Origin: Xanthomonas hortorum
GTDB taxonomy: Bacteria; Pseudomonadota; Gammaproteobacteria; Xanthomonadales; Xanthomonadaceae
NCBI RefSeq assembly: GCF_024339125.1
Contig: NZ_CP101417.1
Location: 4,227,001-4,291,000 of the forward strand
DNA length: 64,000 nucleotides
Direction: 5' to 3'
Position 1 is the first letter of the stretch. Every line of letters starts with the position of its first letter. Below are positions 20,566-29,090 of the stretch, piece by piece. A program made the translations under genes and the position numbers. The notes under the pieces are model-generated. The model saw only the letters and a list, made by a program, of their open reading frames with translations, did not search any database and was not told where the DNA came from.

Positions 20566-21569
20566 CCGCTCCTTCCAAGCCGGTGCTGGTTGCCGATATC
20601 GGCGGAACCAATGCGCGCTTCGCGCTGGCCGACGTCGACGCCTCGGTACCGCTGCTGGATGACACCTCGCGCGAATTTGCGGTGGTTGATTTCGGTTCGC
20701 TCGGCGAAGCCGCACGGTATTACCTCGACCAGATCGGCGTGCAGGCTACCCAGGGCGTGTTCGCCGTGGCTGGCCGCGTGGATGGCGACGAGGCGCGCAT
20801 CACCAACCACCCGTGGGTGATCTCGCGCTCGCGCACTGCGGCCATGCTGGGCTTCAGCACCCTGCACCTGATCAACGACTTTGCCGCGCAGGCCATGGCG
20901 ATCAGCCTGCTGCGTCCGCAGGACGTGGTGCAGGTGGGCGGCGCCAGCTGGCGGCCGGCGGCGATCGATCAACCGCGCAATTACGGGGTGATCGGCCCCG
21001 GCACCGGCCTGGGTGTGGGCGGCCTGATCGTGCGCAACGGGCGCTGTTTTCCGCTGGAAACCGAAGGCGGCCATGTCAGCTTCCCGCCGGGTACTCCGGA
21101 AGAAATCCGCATCCTGGAAATCCTCTCCGAGCAGTTCGGCCGGGTCTCCAACGAGCGCCTGATCTGTGGGCCGGGCCTGGTCAACATCCACCGTGCGCTC
21201 AGCGAGATTGCCGGGGTCGACCCGGGCCCGCTGCAGCCCAAGGACATCACCGCGCGTGCGGCTGCGGGCGACCCGCGCTCGTCGCGCACCATCGATCTGT
21301 TCTGCGCCATCTTCGGTGCGATCGCTGGCGACATGGTGTTGATGCAGGGCGCCTGGGACGGCGTGTTCCTCACTGGCGGGCTGGTGCCCAAGGTGCTGGA
21401 TTCGCTGCAGCATTCCGGCTTCCGCCAGCGCTTCGAACACAAGGGACGCTTCTCCGCAATCATGTCGCGGGTACCGTCGCTGGCCGTCATGCATCCGCAT
21501 GCCGGCCTGCTCGGCGCCGCCGCGTATGCGGTGGATGCGCAGCGTCAGCATCCAGGAGAGCAGCGATGA
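20562..21569 (+). CDS. glk: Glucokinase
   Basis: Phosphorylates glucose with ATP to glucose-6-phosphate, substrate of the preceding enzyme. The 335-residue protein belongs to the bacterial Glk family: phosphate-1 loop VADIGGTNARFAL at residues 9-21, sugar-site LINDFAAQA, GPGTGLGVGGL and EGGHVSFPP, and LTGGLVPKV near the C-terminus. ATG 20562 overlaps the zwf stop and its TGA overlaps the pgl start, so zwf-glk-pgl are translationally coupled. Confidence 0.97.
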   Translation: MTAPSKPVLVADIGGTNARFALADVDASVPLLDDTSREFAVVDFGSLGEAARYYLDQIGVQATQGVFAVAGRVDGDEARITNHPWVISRSRTAAMLGFSTLHLINDFAAQAMAISLLRPQDVVQVGGASWRPAAIDQPRNYGVIGPGTGLGVGGLIVRNGRCFPLETEGGHVSFPPGTPEEIRILEILSEQFGRVSNERLICGPGLVNIHRALSEIAGVDPGPLQPKDITARAAAGDPRSSRTIDLFCAIFGAIAGDMVLMQGAWDGVFLTGGLVPKVLDSLQHSGFRQRFEHKGRFSAIMSRVPSLAVMHPHAGLLGAAAYAVDAQRQHPGEQR

Positions 21570-22285
21570 GCCTGCAGGACAATCCGCGCATCACCTTGGT
21601 GCGCTACGAAGACCCGGCCGAATGGACCGAGGCGGTGGCCAGCGAGATGGCCGATCTGCTGGAACAGGAGATTTCGCGCCGCGGTCAGGCGCGCATGCTG
21701 CTGTCCGGCGGCACCACGCCGGCGCCGGTGTACGAATCCCTCCCCCACCGTTCGCTGGACTGGTCGCGGGTGGAAGTGGGCCTGGTCGATGAGCGCTGGC
21801 TGTCGCCGCAGGATCAGGACAGCAATGCCTGGCTGGTGAATCACAGCTTCCTGAGCCATGCGCCGGCAGCGACCTTCATCCCGCTGGTGCGCCCGGGCAA
21901 GCAGTTGCCCGAGTGCGTGCACACCGCGAACCTGCAGGCCACGCATGCCGAACCCGCCTGCCTGGCGGTGCTGGGCATGGGCGGCGACGGGCATACCGCC
22001 TCGCTGTTTCCCGGCGCCACCGATCTGCCCAAGGCGCTGGCCAGTCCGCAGCCGTACGCCTCACTGGATGCCACTGGCTGCCCAGGCTCCAATCAGTGGC
22101 CGCTGCGCATCACGCTGACGCCGGCCGGGCTCGCTGCGATCCCGACCCGCCTGCTGTTGCTGCGCGGAAAGCAGAAGCTCGACGTGCTGCAGGCCGCATT
22201 GGCGGGTGACGATGTCAGCGAATATCCGATCCGGGTGGCGTTGCAGCAGTCGGGTCCGCGTTTACGGGTGCATTGGTGTGCTTGA
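21566..22285 (+). CDS. pgl: 6-phosphogluconolactonase
   Basis: Hydrolyses 6-phosphogluconolactone to 6-phosphogluconate. The 239-residue protein is of the SOL/DevB type with LSGGTTPAPVYESL, the signature VGLVDERWLSPQDQDSN, and LGMGGDGHTASLFPG. The start is ATG 21566 with AGGAGA 8 bases before, overlapping the glk stop. A much longer in-frame opening extends upstream inside glk but has no ribosome site and no family likeness. Confidence 0.96.
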   Translation: MSLQDNPRITLVRYEDPAEWTEAVASEMADLLEQEISRRGQARMLLSGGTTPAPVYESLPHRSLDWSRVEVGLVDERWLSPQDQDSNAWLVNHSFLSHAPAATFIPLVRPGKQLPECVHTANLQATHAEPACLAVLGMGGDGHTASLFPGATDLPKALASPQPYASLDATGCPGSNQWPLRITLTPAGLAAIPTRLLLLRGKQKLDVLQAALAGDDVSEYPIRVALQQSGPRLRVHWCA

Positions 22286-22318
22286 GTGCGAATCGTTAAT
22301 GCGAGTCCCTCGCAACAG

Positions 22319-22338
22319 CCCGCACATCAGTGTGCGGG
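22319..22338 (+). other. Stem-loop between pgl and edd
   Basis: CCCGCACA-TCAG-TGTGCGGG is a perfect 8-bp hairpin 34 bases after the pgl stop and 47 bases before edd. A weak T-rich stretch (CATTTTCTT) follows 14 bases later. It could terminate part of the zwf-glk-pgl transcript or stabilise the 5' end of the edd-eda message. Confidence 0.55.
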
Positions 22339-22385
22339 GAATTAAAACAGCATTTTCTTCCCCCGTTTCTCATAGCCGGTAGCCA

Positions 22386-24302
22386 ATGAGCCTGCATCCG
22401 AATATCCAAGCTGTCACCGACCGTATCCGCAAGCGCAGCGCGCCGTCGCGCGCGGCGTATCTGGCCGGTCTCGATGCCGCCCTGCGTGAGGGGCCGTTCC
22501 GTAGCCGTTTGAGCTGCGGCAATCTTGCACATGGGTTTGCCGCGTCCGAGCCGACTGACAAGTCGCGCCTGCGCGGTGCCGCAACGCCCAACCTCGGCAT
22601 CATCACCGCCTACAACGACATGCTGTCGGCGCATCAGCCGTTCGAGCATTACCCGCAGCTGATACGCGAAACCGCGCGCGCGCTCGGTGCCACCGCACAG
22701 GTTGCCGGCGGTGTGCCGGCGATGTGCGACGGCGTGACCCAGGGCCGTGCCGGCATGGAGCTGTCGCTGTTCTCGCGCGACAACATCGCCCAGGCCGCGG
22801 CGATCGGCCTCAGCCACGACATGTTCGACAGCGTGGTGTATCTGGGCGTGTGCGACAAGATCGTGCCGGGCTTGCTGATCGGCGCGCTGGCGTTCGGGCA
22901 TCTGCCGGCGCTGTTCATGCCGGCCGGCCCGATGACGCCGGGCATTCCGAACAAGCAGAAGGCCGAAGTGCGCGAGCGCTATGCGGCCGGCGAAGCCACT
23001 CGCGCCGAGTTGCTGGAGGCCGAGTCGTCGTCTTACCACTCGCCCGGCACCTGCACCTTCTACGGCACCGCCAACTCCAACCAGGTGTTGCTCGAAGCAA
23101 TGGGCGTGCAGTTGCCCGGCGCCTCGTTCGTCAACCCGGAACTGCCGTTGCGCGATGCGCTGACGCGTGAGGGGACCGCGCGTGCGCTGGCGATTTCCGG
23201 ATTGGGTCAGGACTTCCGCCCGTTCGGCCGCCTGATCGACGAGCGCGCCATCGTCAACGCCGTGGTCGCGCTGATGGCCACCGGCGGTTCGACCAACCAC
23301 ACCATCCACTGGATTGCGGTGGCGCGCGCGGCCGGCATCGTGCTGACCTGGGACGACATGGATCTGATCTCGCAGACCGTGCCGCTGCTGACCCGCGTCT
23401 ACCCGAACGGCGAAGCCGACGTGAACCGCTTCCAGGCCGCTGGCGGCACGGCATTCGTGTTCCGCGAGCTGATGGACGCCGGGATGATGCACGACGACAT
23501 CCCCACCGTGGTCGAAGGCGGCATGCGTGCCTACGCCAACGAGCCGCGGCTGCAGGACGGCAAGGTCGTGTACGTGCCCGGCACCGCGACCACCGCCGAC
23601 GACAGCGTGGCGCGTCCGGTCAGCGCCGCATTCGAATCGCAAGGCGGGCTGCGTCTGTTGCGCGGCAATCTCGGCCGCTCACTGATCAAGCTGTCGGCGG
23701 TCAAGCCGCAACACCGCACCATCGAGGCGCCGGCGGTAGTGATCGATACACCGCAGGTACTCAACAAACTGCACGCCGCCGGTGTGCTGCCGCACGATTT
23801 TGTGGTGGTGCTGCGCTATCAGGGGCCGCGTGCCAACGGCATGCCGGAACTGCATTCGATGGCACCGCTGCTGGGCCTGCTGCAGAACCAGGGCCGGCGT
23901 GTGGCGCTGGTCACCGACGGCCGTTTGTCCGGCGCCTCGGGCAAATTCCCGGCCGCGATCCACATGACCCCGGAAGCCGCACGCGGCGGTCCGATCGGGC
24001 GCGTGCGCGAAGGCGACATCGTGCGCCTGGATGGCGAAGCCGGCACGCTGGAAGTGCTGGTCTCGGCCGAAGAATGGGCATCGCGCGAAGTCGCACCGAA
24101 CACCACGGTGGCCGGCAATGACCTGGGCCGCAACCTGTTCGGCATCAACCGCCAGGTCGTGGGCCCGGCAGACCAGGGCGCGATCTCGATTTCCTGCGGC
24201 CCGACCCATCAGGACGGCGCACTGTGGAGCTACGACGCCGAGTACGAACTCGGTGCCGATGCCGCCGCTGCTGCGGCACCACACGAGTCCAAGGACGCCT
24301 GA
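22386..24302 (+). CDS. edd: Phosphogluconate dehydratase
   Basis: Dehydrates 6-phosphogluconate to 2-keto-3-deoxy-6-phosphogluconate, the defining Entner-Doudoroff step. The 638-residue protein is of the IlvD/Edd family. Cluster cysteines lie in CDGVTQG and YLGVCDKIVPG, and further motifs are GTCTFYGTANSNQ, GGSTNHTIH and TDGRLSGASGK. Family members carry a labile Fe-S cluster. The length is typical (about 605-640). The start is ATG 22386. eda follows after 51 bases. Confidence 0.98.
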   Translation: MSLHPNIQAVTDRIRKRSAPSRAAYLAGLDAALREGPFRSRLSCGNLAHGFAASEPTDKSRLRGAATPNLGIITAYNDMLSAHQPFEHYPQLIRETARALGATAQVAGGVPAMCDGVTQGRAGMELSLFSRDNIAQAAAIGLSHDMFDSVVYLGVCDKIVPGLLIGALAFGHLPALFMPAGPMTPGIPNKQKAEVRERYAAGEATRAELLEAESSSYHSPGTCTFYGTANSNQVLLEAMGVQLPGASFVNPELPLRDALTREGTARALAISGLGQDFRPFGRLIDERAIVNAVVALMATGGSTNHTIHWIAVARAAGIVLTWDDMDLISQTVPLLTRVYPNGEADVNRFQAAGGTAFVFRELMDAGMMHDDIPTVVEGGMRAYANEPRLQDGKVVYVPGTATTADDSVARPVSAAFESQGGLRLLRGNLGRSLIKLSAVKPQHRTIEAPAVVIDTPQVLNKLHAAGVLPHDFVVVLRYQGPRANGMPELHSMAPLLGLLQNQGRRVALVTDGRLSGASGKFPAAIHMTPEAARGGPIGRVREGDIVRLDGEAGTLEVLVSAEEWASREVAPNTTVAGNDLGRNLFGINRQVVGPADQGAISISCGPTHQDGALWSYDAEYELGADAAAAAAPHESKDA

Positions 24303-24353
24303 TCCCCTTCCCTCTGAGCGACCGCCTGGCGGTCGCCGTCTAACGGAGTTGCA

Positions 24354-25013
24354 ATGACGATTGCCCAGACCCAGAACACCGCCGAACAGCTGCTGCGCGA
24401 CGCCGGCATCCTGCCGGTGGTCACCGTCGATACGCTGGACCAGGCGCGCCGCGTCGCCGATGCGCTGCTCGAAGGCGGCCTGCCCGCGATCGAGCTGACC
24501 CTGCGCACCCCGATCGCGATCGAAGCGCTGGCCATGCTCAAGCGCGAGCTACCCAACATCGTGATCGGCGCCGGCACCGTGCTGAGCGAGCTGCAACTGC
24601 GTCAGTCGGTGGATGCCGGTGCGGACTTTCTGGTCACCCCAGGCACCCCCGCGCCGCTGGCACGCCTGCTCGCCGATGCGCCGATTCCGGCCGTGCCTGG
24701 CGCGGCCACGCCGACCGAACTGCTGACCCTGATGGGCCTGGGTTTCCGTGTGTGCAAGCTGTTCCCGGCCACCGCCGTGGGTGGCTTGCAGATGCTCAAG
24801 GGCCTGGCAGGTCCGCTGTCCGAGCTCAAGTTGTGCCCTACCGGCGGCATCAGCGAGGCCAACGCGGCCGAATTCCTGTCGCAACCGAACGTGGTGTGCA
24901 TCGGCGGCTCGTGGATGGTGCCCAAAGACTGGCTGGCCCAGGGTCAGTGGGACAAGGTCAAGGAAAGCTCGGCCAAGGCGGCGGCGATCGTTCGACAGGT
25001 GCGTGCGGGCTGA
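24354..25013 (+). CDS. eda: 2-keto-3-deoxy-6-phosphogluconate aldolase
   Basis: Cleaves KDPG into pyruvate and glyceraldehyde-3-phosphate, completing the Entner-Doudoroff pathway. A class I aldolase of 219 residues: Schiff-base Lys135 in FRVCKLFPA, catalytic Glu47 in IELTLRTP, phosphate site CPTGGISEANAAEFL. The start is ATG 24354 with an upstream AACGGAG. The gene closes the zwf-glk-pgl-edd-eda cluster; a gene-free kilobase follows. Confidence 0.98.
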   Translation: MTIAQTQNTAEQLLRDAGILPVVTVDTLDQARRVADALLEGGLPAIELTLRTPIAIEALAMLKRELPNIVIGAGTVLSELQLRQSVDAGADFLVTPGTPAPLARLLADAPIPAVPGAATPTELLTLMGLGFRVCKLFPATAVGGLQMLKGLAGPLSELKLCPTGGISEANAAEFLSQPNVVCIGGSWMVPKDWLAQGQWDKVKESSAKAAAIVRQVRAG

Positions 25014-25115
25014 TTTCTGGGCGCCGCATCCAGCGACTTGTAAGGCCGGGCTTCTGCGTGAAGAAAGCTGGTTGCTCGATTAAAGCCTGATTGGCTGGCG
25101 CCTTGATCTTTGCGT

Positions 25116-25227
25116 GGGAGCGGCCCGCGGGCGCCGGGGCAGGACACGCCGTGAACCCATCCATGGGGGCTCTTACACGACATCCATGTCGTGTAAGGTC
25201 CTGCCCCGGCACCCGCGGACCGCTCTT
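25116..25227 (+). repeat. Structured intergenic element, type C
   Basis: Arms 25116-25145 and 25198-25227 are near-complementary (about 30 bp, a few mismatches) and unrelated in sequence to the type A or B arms. The core between them keeps the family pattern: GGACACGCCG, then a CATCCATG hairpin, GGCTC, then a second hairpin TTACACGACAT...ATGTCGTGTAA, then GGTCC. Confidence 0.85.
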
Positions 25228-25328
25228 CAAATGTTCCTGTGTTGGCGGAACGGGGAGCGGCGATTCCTGTCGGGCACATCCCCGCCAAGCTTTGAAAAAT
25301 TGCCTTACCTGATCAAGATCATGATGGC

Positions 25329-25545
25329 GACTCGCCGAGGCGGCAGCGTGGCTGGGGATTGGCGGAGAGCGGCACAAGGATGTGCCGCGGCGGCGAGTCA
25401 GACAGGATGTCTGACCGAGCCGAGGAGCCGATCCCCGGCCGCGCTGCCGCCCCTCACCGAAGCCAGTAACCAACAGCCGCGCACTTGGCAGTGCCCGGAA
25501 AACCGTATCCTCACCCCAACCCCTCTCCCGACGGGAGAGGGGCTT
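25329..25545 (+). repeat. Twin structured repeat, copy 1 (217 bp)
   Basis: Direct repeat of 25707-25924. It has an outer stem 25339-25359 with 25431-25451 (21 bp, two differences that are G-U pairs in RNA). Inside it are hairpins CGGCACA-AGGA-TGTGCCG (25370-25387) and TCAGACA-GGA-TGTCTGA (25398-25414). A conserved tail ends in CCCCTCTCCCG-A-CGGGAGAGGGG (25520-25542), a terminator-like hairpin without a full T run. Confidence 0.9.
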
Positions 25546-25706
25546 CGGGCGGCTCATGACATTCAAGACTCTAGCGCTACGTAGCGGTGCCGTTTTCGGC
25601 GCACCACGACACGCCAGCAGATACCTGATCTGCTGCTGTCATCGAAAATCGCGCAGGTCACGGAAAACAGGAAGGAATTCGCTTGCCTTAACTAAGGCGT
25701 TGCAGT

Positions 25707-25924
25707 GACTCGCCGAGGCGGCAGCGTGGCCGGGGATTGGCGGAGAGCGGCACAGGGATGTGCCGCGGCGGCGAGTCAGACAGGATGTCTGACCGAGCCG
25801 AAGAGCCAGTCCCCGGCCGCGCTGCCGCCACTCACCGACGCCAGTAACCAACAGCCGCGCACTTGGCAGTACCCGGAGAAACCGTACCCTCACCCCAACC
25901 CCTCTCCCGACGGGAGAGGGGCTT
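25707..25924 (+). repeat. Twin structured repeat, copy 2 (218 bp)
   Basis: Second copy of the element at 25329-25545, about 90 percent identical by eye, with one extra base near the end. Stems and both inner hairpins are preserved. The closing hairpin is at 25899-25921, followed by CTTTA. The two copies are separated by about 160 bases of unrelated sequence. Confidence 0.9.
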
Positions 25925-26003
25925 TATGTACCTGGCGTTGTTTGAAGACTCCAGCACACTGGTCGATGACTACGCCATGAAAGACCTCAGCACGATTGAC
26001 TGC

Positions 26004-29000
26004 TCATGACTCCAAAGCAGCACTCGCCTGCGTCGTCTTCGGCATACCACGCGCACGTCGTACCAGCGCTGCTGCTCCGTTGCTCATGTCATCGAGAATC
26101 GCGTAGATCGTCGGCAGGAACAGCAGGCTCACTACCGTCGAAAACGCCAACCCTCCCGCGATCGCGCGGGCCATCGGGAAGTACGGTGGGCCGTCGCTGA
26201 ACATCGTGGTGCTGGTCAGCGAGATCGGTACCATCGCCAGGATCGCTGTGCCCATCGTCATCATGATAGGCCGCAAGCGCTCGCGTGAGCCTTCGATCAA
26301 CGCCTGCGTGCGGCCCATGCCGCGGCGGCGCAGATTGTTGATGTGTTCGATCATCACGATGCCGTTGTTCACCACCACCCCCATCAGCACCAGAATGCCG
26401 ATGAAGGACATGATGCCGAACGAGGTACCGGTGATCCAGAACAGCCAGAACACCCCGAAGATCGAAAACAGCACGCCACTCATGATCGCTGCAGGAAACA
26501 GCAGCGACTCGAACACTGCTGCCATCACCACGTAGATCATCACCAGCGCGATCACCAGATTGAACACCATCTGGCCCATCGCTTCGCCGTCGTTCTGATA
26601 ATCGCCGCCGTCGAAGGTATAGCTGTAACCGGCCGGGAAGCTCATCGCCTTGAGCGGTTTTTCCATCGCCGCGCGTGCCTCGGGCACGGTCACCTTTTCG
26701 GCCAGATTGGCCTTGATGGTCAACGTGGTCTGCCGATTGGTGCGGCCGATCTGCGTCGCCGCCGGGCGAATCTGCACGTCCACCAGACTGAGCAACGGCA
26801 CGCTGCGTCCATCTTTGGTACGCACAGTGAAGCTGGCCAAATCCTCAGGCTTGCTCTGTTCGGCACCGGCAAACCGCACCCATACCGGCACCTCGTTGTC
26901 GCCGCGGCGGAACTCGCGTAGCGGCGTCCCACGCAAGGCCAGCCCGACGAAACTCGCCACCTGCTCGGCACTGAAACCGAAGGCCGCCGCACGCTCGCGA
27001 TCGACGCGGATCGCCAACTCACTGGTGCGGTCGCCGGTGTCCACGTGCACATCGCGCAATTCCTTGCGCTGTGCCAGCAATGGAATCACGTCGTCAGCCA
27101 ACGCCTGCAATGCCTGGGTCGAATCGCCGACCAACTGCACCTGCACGCCTTGATTGCCGCTGCCGCCATCGCCCTGGTTGCCGATGCTGTAGTCCGCACG
27201 CGCCGAGCGCGGCAGGGCCTTGCGGATCTGCTCAAGCAATGCGGGCAGGTCTTTGACCTTGCTCGCGTCAAAGGTCACCGTGGTGCTGCTGCCTTCCACC
27301 TCGCTGAACCACGAATACACCTGGGTGATGTGGTACTTGTCGCGATTGGCTTCCAGGAAATTTTCGACCCGCCCGATTTCCTCGCCGAGCTGCTCATGCG
27401 TGTACGAGCCTTTCCATTGGTACTGGATGAAGGCCTCGTTGCCGCCATCGCCACCGAACATGTCGACCTTGGTCAGCTTCATCGGCACCAGGCTGATCGC
27501 GCTCACCAACACGATGCCGGCCACGCTCCAGCCGCGATGGGCAAGCGTCCATGCCAGCACCTTGGCGTAGCGACGCTGCAGCCGCGCGATCACGCCATGT
27601 TCGGAGGTCACCATCGGCGGTGTCTTCATGCGCGCCGACAACATCGGGATCAGGCTGATCGCCACCAACCACGAGGCCAGCAACGACACCGAAATGGTGA
27701 TCGCGATCTGCGCCATGAAAATGCTGATGTTGTTGGTCTCGCCGAACAGATTGGGCACGAACACGATGCAGTGACACAAGGTGCCGGCGCTGAGTGCGAT
27801 CGCCACGCTGCGCGTACCCAGCAGCGCCGCCAGCTGCGGTTGGCCCGGCATGCGCTCGCGTTCCTGGTAGATGCTTTCCACCACCACCACCGCGTTGTCC
27901 ACCAACATGCCGACCGCCAGCAGCAAGCCCATCATCGTAAGGATGTTGAGCGTGACGCCGACGAAGTACATGAAGCCCAGCGTGATCGCAAAGCAGATCG
28001 GAATCGCCAGCGTCACCATCAGCGTCGAGGGCCAATGACGCAGGAAGAAGAACAGCACCGTGATCGACAACAACAAGCCCACCGCACCGGCTTCGGCCAG
28101 TTCGGCCAGCGATGAGGTCACCGCCTTGCCCTGGTTGTCGATCACCTTGACCTGTACATCGCGCATCGCAGGCTCGGCGCGGATATCTTCGACTTCCTTC
28201 AACGCGGCCTTTGACACGTCCACCAGGTTGGCGCTGCGCTCCTTGTAGACATCCAACCCGATCGCCGGGCGTCCATCTAGACGACGCCCATAATTCATCC
28301 GCGTCGGCTTGAGCCGCACCTCGGCGATATCGCCCAAACGCAGTCCTTTTGCGTTGAGCACCAAATCGCGCAACTCCTGCAGATCGCGCAGTTCGCCGAT
28401 CGGCTGCACGCGGATGCGCTGGCCGTTGTCATCGATCTGGCCAGCAGATACCGAGAAATTGAGCTTGCTCAGTCGCTCGCTCAAATCGTTGAGGCTGAGG
28501 TCGTGCGCGGTCAGCCGGTCCGGCGCGATGGCGATCTCGACCTCGTTCGGCGGTGCGCCGGAGATCTCCACCTTGGCCACGCCGGGAATCCGTTCGATAC
28601 GCCGCTTGAACTCGCGGTCGAGCATGTCGTACGCGCCGGTCAAGTCGGTCTGGCTGGCCAGGCGCACCTTGAGTACCGGCTCGTCGCTGCTGGACCACTT
28701 GAAGATATGGAAGCGCTGCAGATCCTCCGGAAAATCATCGCGAATGGCATCCAGCCGCTCGCGCGCATCCGATGCAGCGATGGCGATGTCGCGGTCCCAG
28801 TCGGAGAACTCGATGAAGATATTCGCGCCATCGGCGGTGGCGGTCGAGCGCATGCGCTTGATGCCGGTCATCGTCGCCAGCGCTTCCTCGGCCGGCCGCA
28901 CCAGGTTGCGTTCCACCTCGTCCGGGGTGGAACCGGTGTACGGTAATTGCACGAACAGGAACGGTGCGGAGATATCCGGCAATGCTTCCAGCGGCAGCCG

Positions 29001-29090
29001 GAAGGCGGCGATCAACCCCACCACCACCAGCGACACGAAGCACATGATGGTGGTGACCGGGCGACGGATGCTGAAGGCGGCAACGCTCAT
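26004..29090 (-). CDS. Efflux RND transporter permease (second of two)
   Basis: Inner-membrane pump of the resistance-nodulation-division superfamily, 1028 residues with 12 spans and two large periplasmic loops (about 35-330 and 555-865). The first span begins at FSIRRPVTTIMCFV. Proton-relay positions are altered: span 4 reads GMLVDNAVVVVE (Asp-Asn where AcrB has Asp-Asp) and span 10 reads MGVVVNNGIVMIE (Asn where AcrB has Lys). ATG 29090 overlaps the stop of the preceding RND gene. Substrate is unknown; multidrug or metabolite export is inferred from the HAE-like sequence rather than the CzcA metal type. No outer-membrane factor gene is nearby. Confidence 0.93.
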   Translation of the reverse strand: MSVAAFSIRRPVTTIMCFVSLVVVGLIAAFRLPLEALPDISAPFLFVQLPYTGSTPDEVERNLVRPAEEALATMTGIKRMRSTATADGANIFIEFSDWDRDIAIAASDARERLDAIRDDFPEDLQRFHIFKWSSSDEPVLKVRLASQTDLTGAYDMLDREFKRRIERIPGVAKVEISGAPPNEVEIAIAPDRLTAHDLSLNDLSERLSKLNFSVSAGQIDDNGQRIRVQPIGELRDLQELRDLVLNAKGLRLGDIAEVRLKPTRMNYGRRLDGRPAIGLDVYKERSANLVDVSKAALKEVEDIRAEPAMRDVQVKVIDNQGKAVTSSLAELAEAGAVGLLLSITVLFFFLRHWPSTLMVTLAIPICFAITLGFMYFVGVTLNILTMMGLLLAVGMLVDNAVVVVESIYQERERMPGQPQLAALLGTRSVAIALSAGTLCHCIVFVPNLFGETNNISIFMAQIAITISVSLLASWLVAISLIPMLSARMKTPPMVTSEHGVIARLQRRYAKVLAWTLAHRGWSVAGIVLVSAISLVPMKLTKVDMFGGDGGNEAFIQYQWKGSYTHEQLGEEIGRVENFLEANRDKYHITQVYSWFSEVEGSSTTVTFDASKVKDLPALLEQIRKALPRSARADYSIGNQGDGGSGNQGVQVQLVGDSTQALQALADDVIPLLAQRKELRDVHVDTGDRTSELAIRVDRERAAAFGFSAEQVASFVGLALRGTPLREFRRGDNEVPVWVRFAGAEQSKPEDLASFTVRTKDGRSVPLLSLVDVQIRPAATQIGRTNRQTTLTIKANLAEKVTVPEARAAMEKPLKAMSFPAGYSYTFDGGDYQNDGEAMGQMVFNLVIALVMIYVVMAAVFESLLFPAAIMSGVLFSIFGVFWLFWITGTSFGIMSFIGILVLMGVVVNNGIVMIEHINNLRRRGMGRTQALIEGSRERLRPIMMTMGTAILAMVPISLTSTTMFSDGPPYFPMARAIAGGLAFSTVVSLLFLPTIYAILDDMSNGAAALVRRARGMPKTTQASAALES

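Larger units (their letters stand above)
25014..26003. other. 990-bp gene-free region rich in structured repeats
   Basis: Between eda and the RND genes. It holds one copy of the roughly 100-bp inverted-repeat family (25116-25227) and a directly repeated 217/218-bp element (25329-25545 and 25707-25924), each ending in a G+C-rich hairpin. Open frames here fall inside the repeats and change with them, so none is taken as a gene. The last 80 bases before the RND stop show nothing. Confidence 0.8.

Noticed and set aside
24958..25566. Frames of up to 202 codons in the repeat region after eda
   Set aside because: They are made of the type C element and the 217-bp repeat read through; similar peptides come from both repeat copies.
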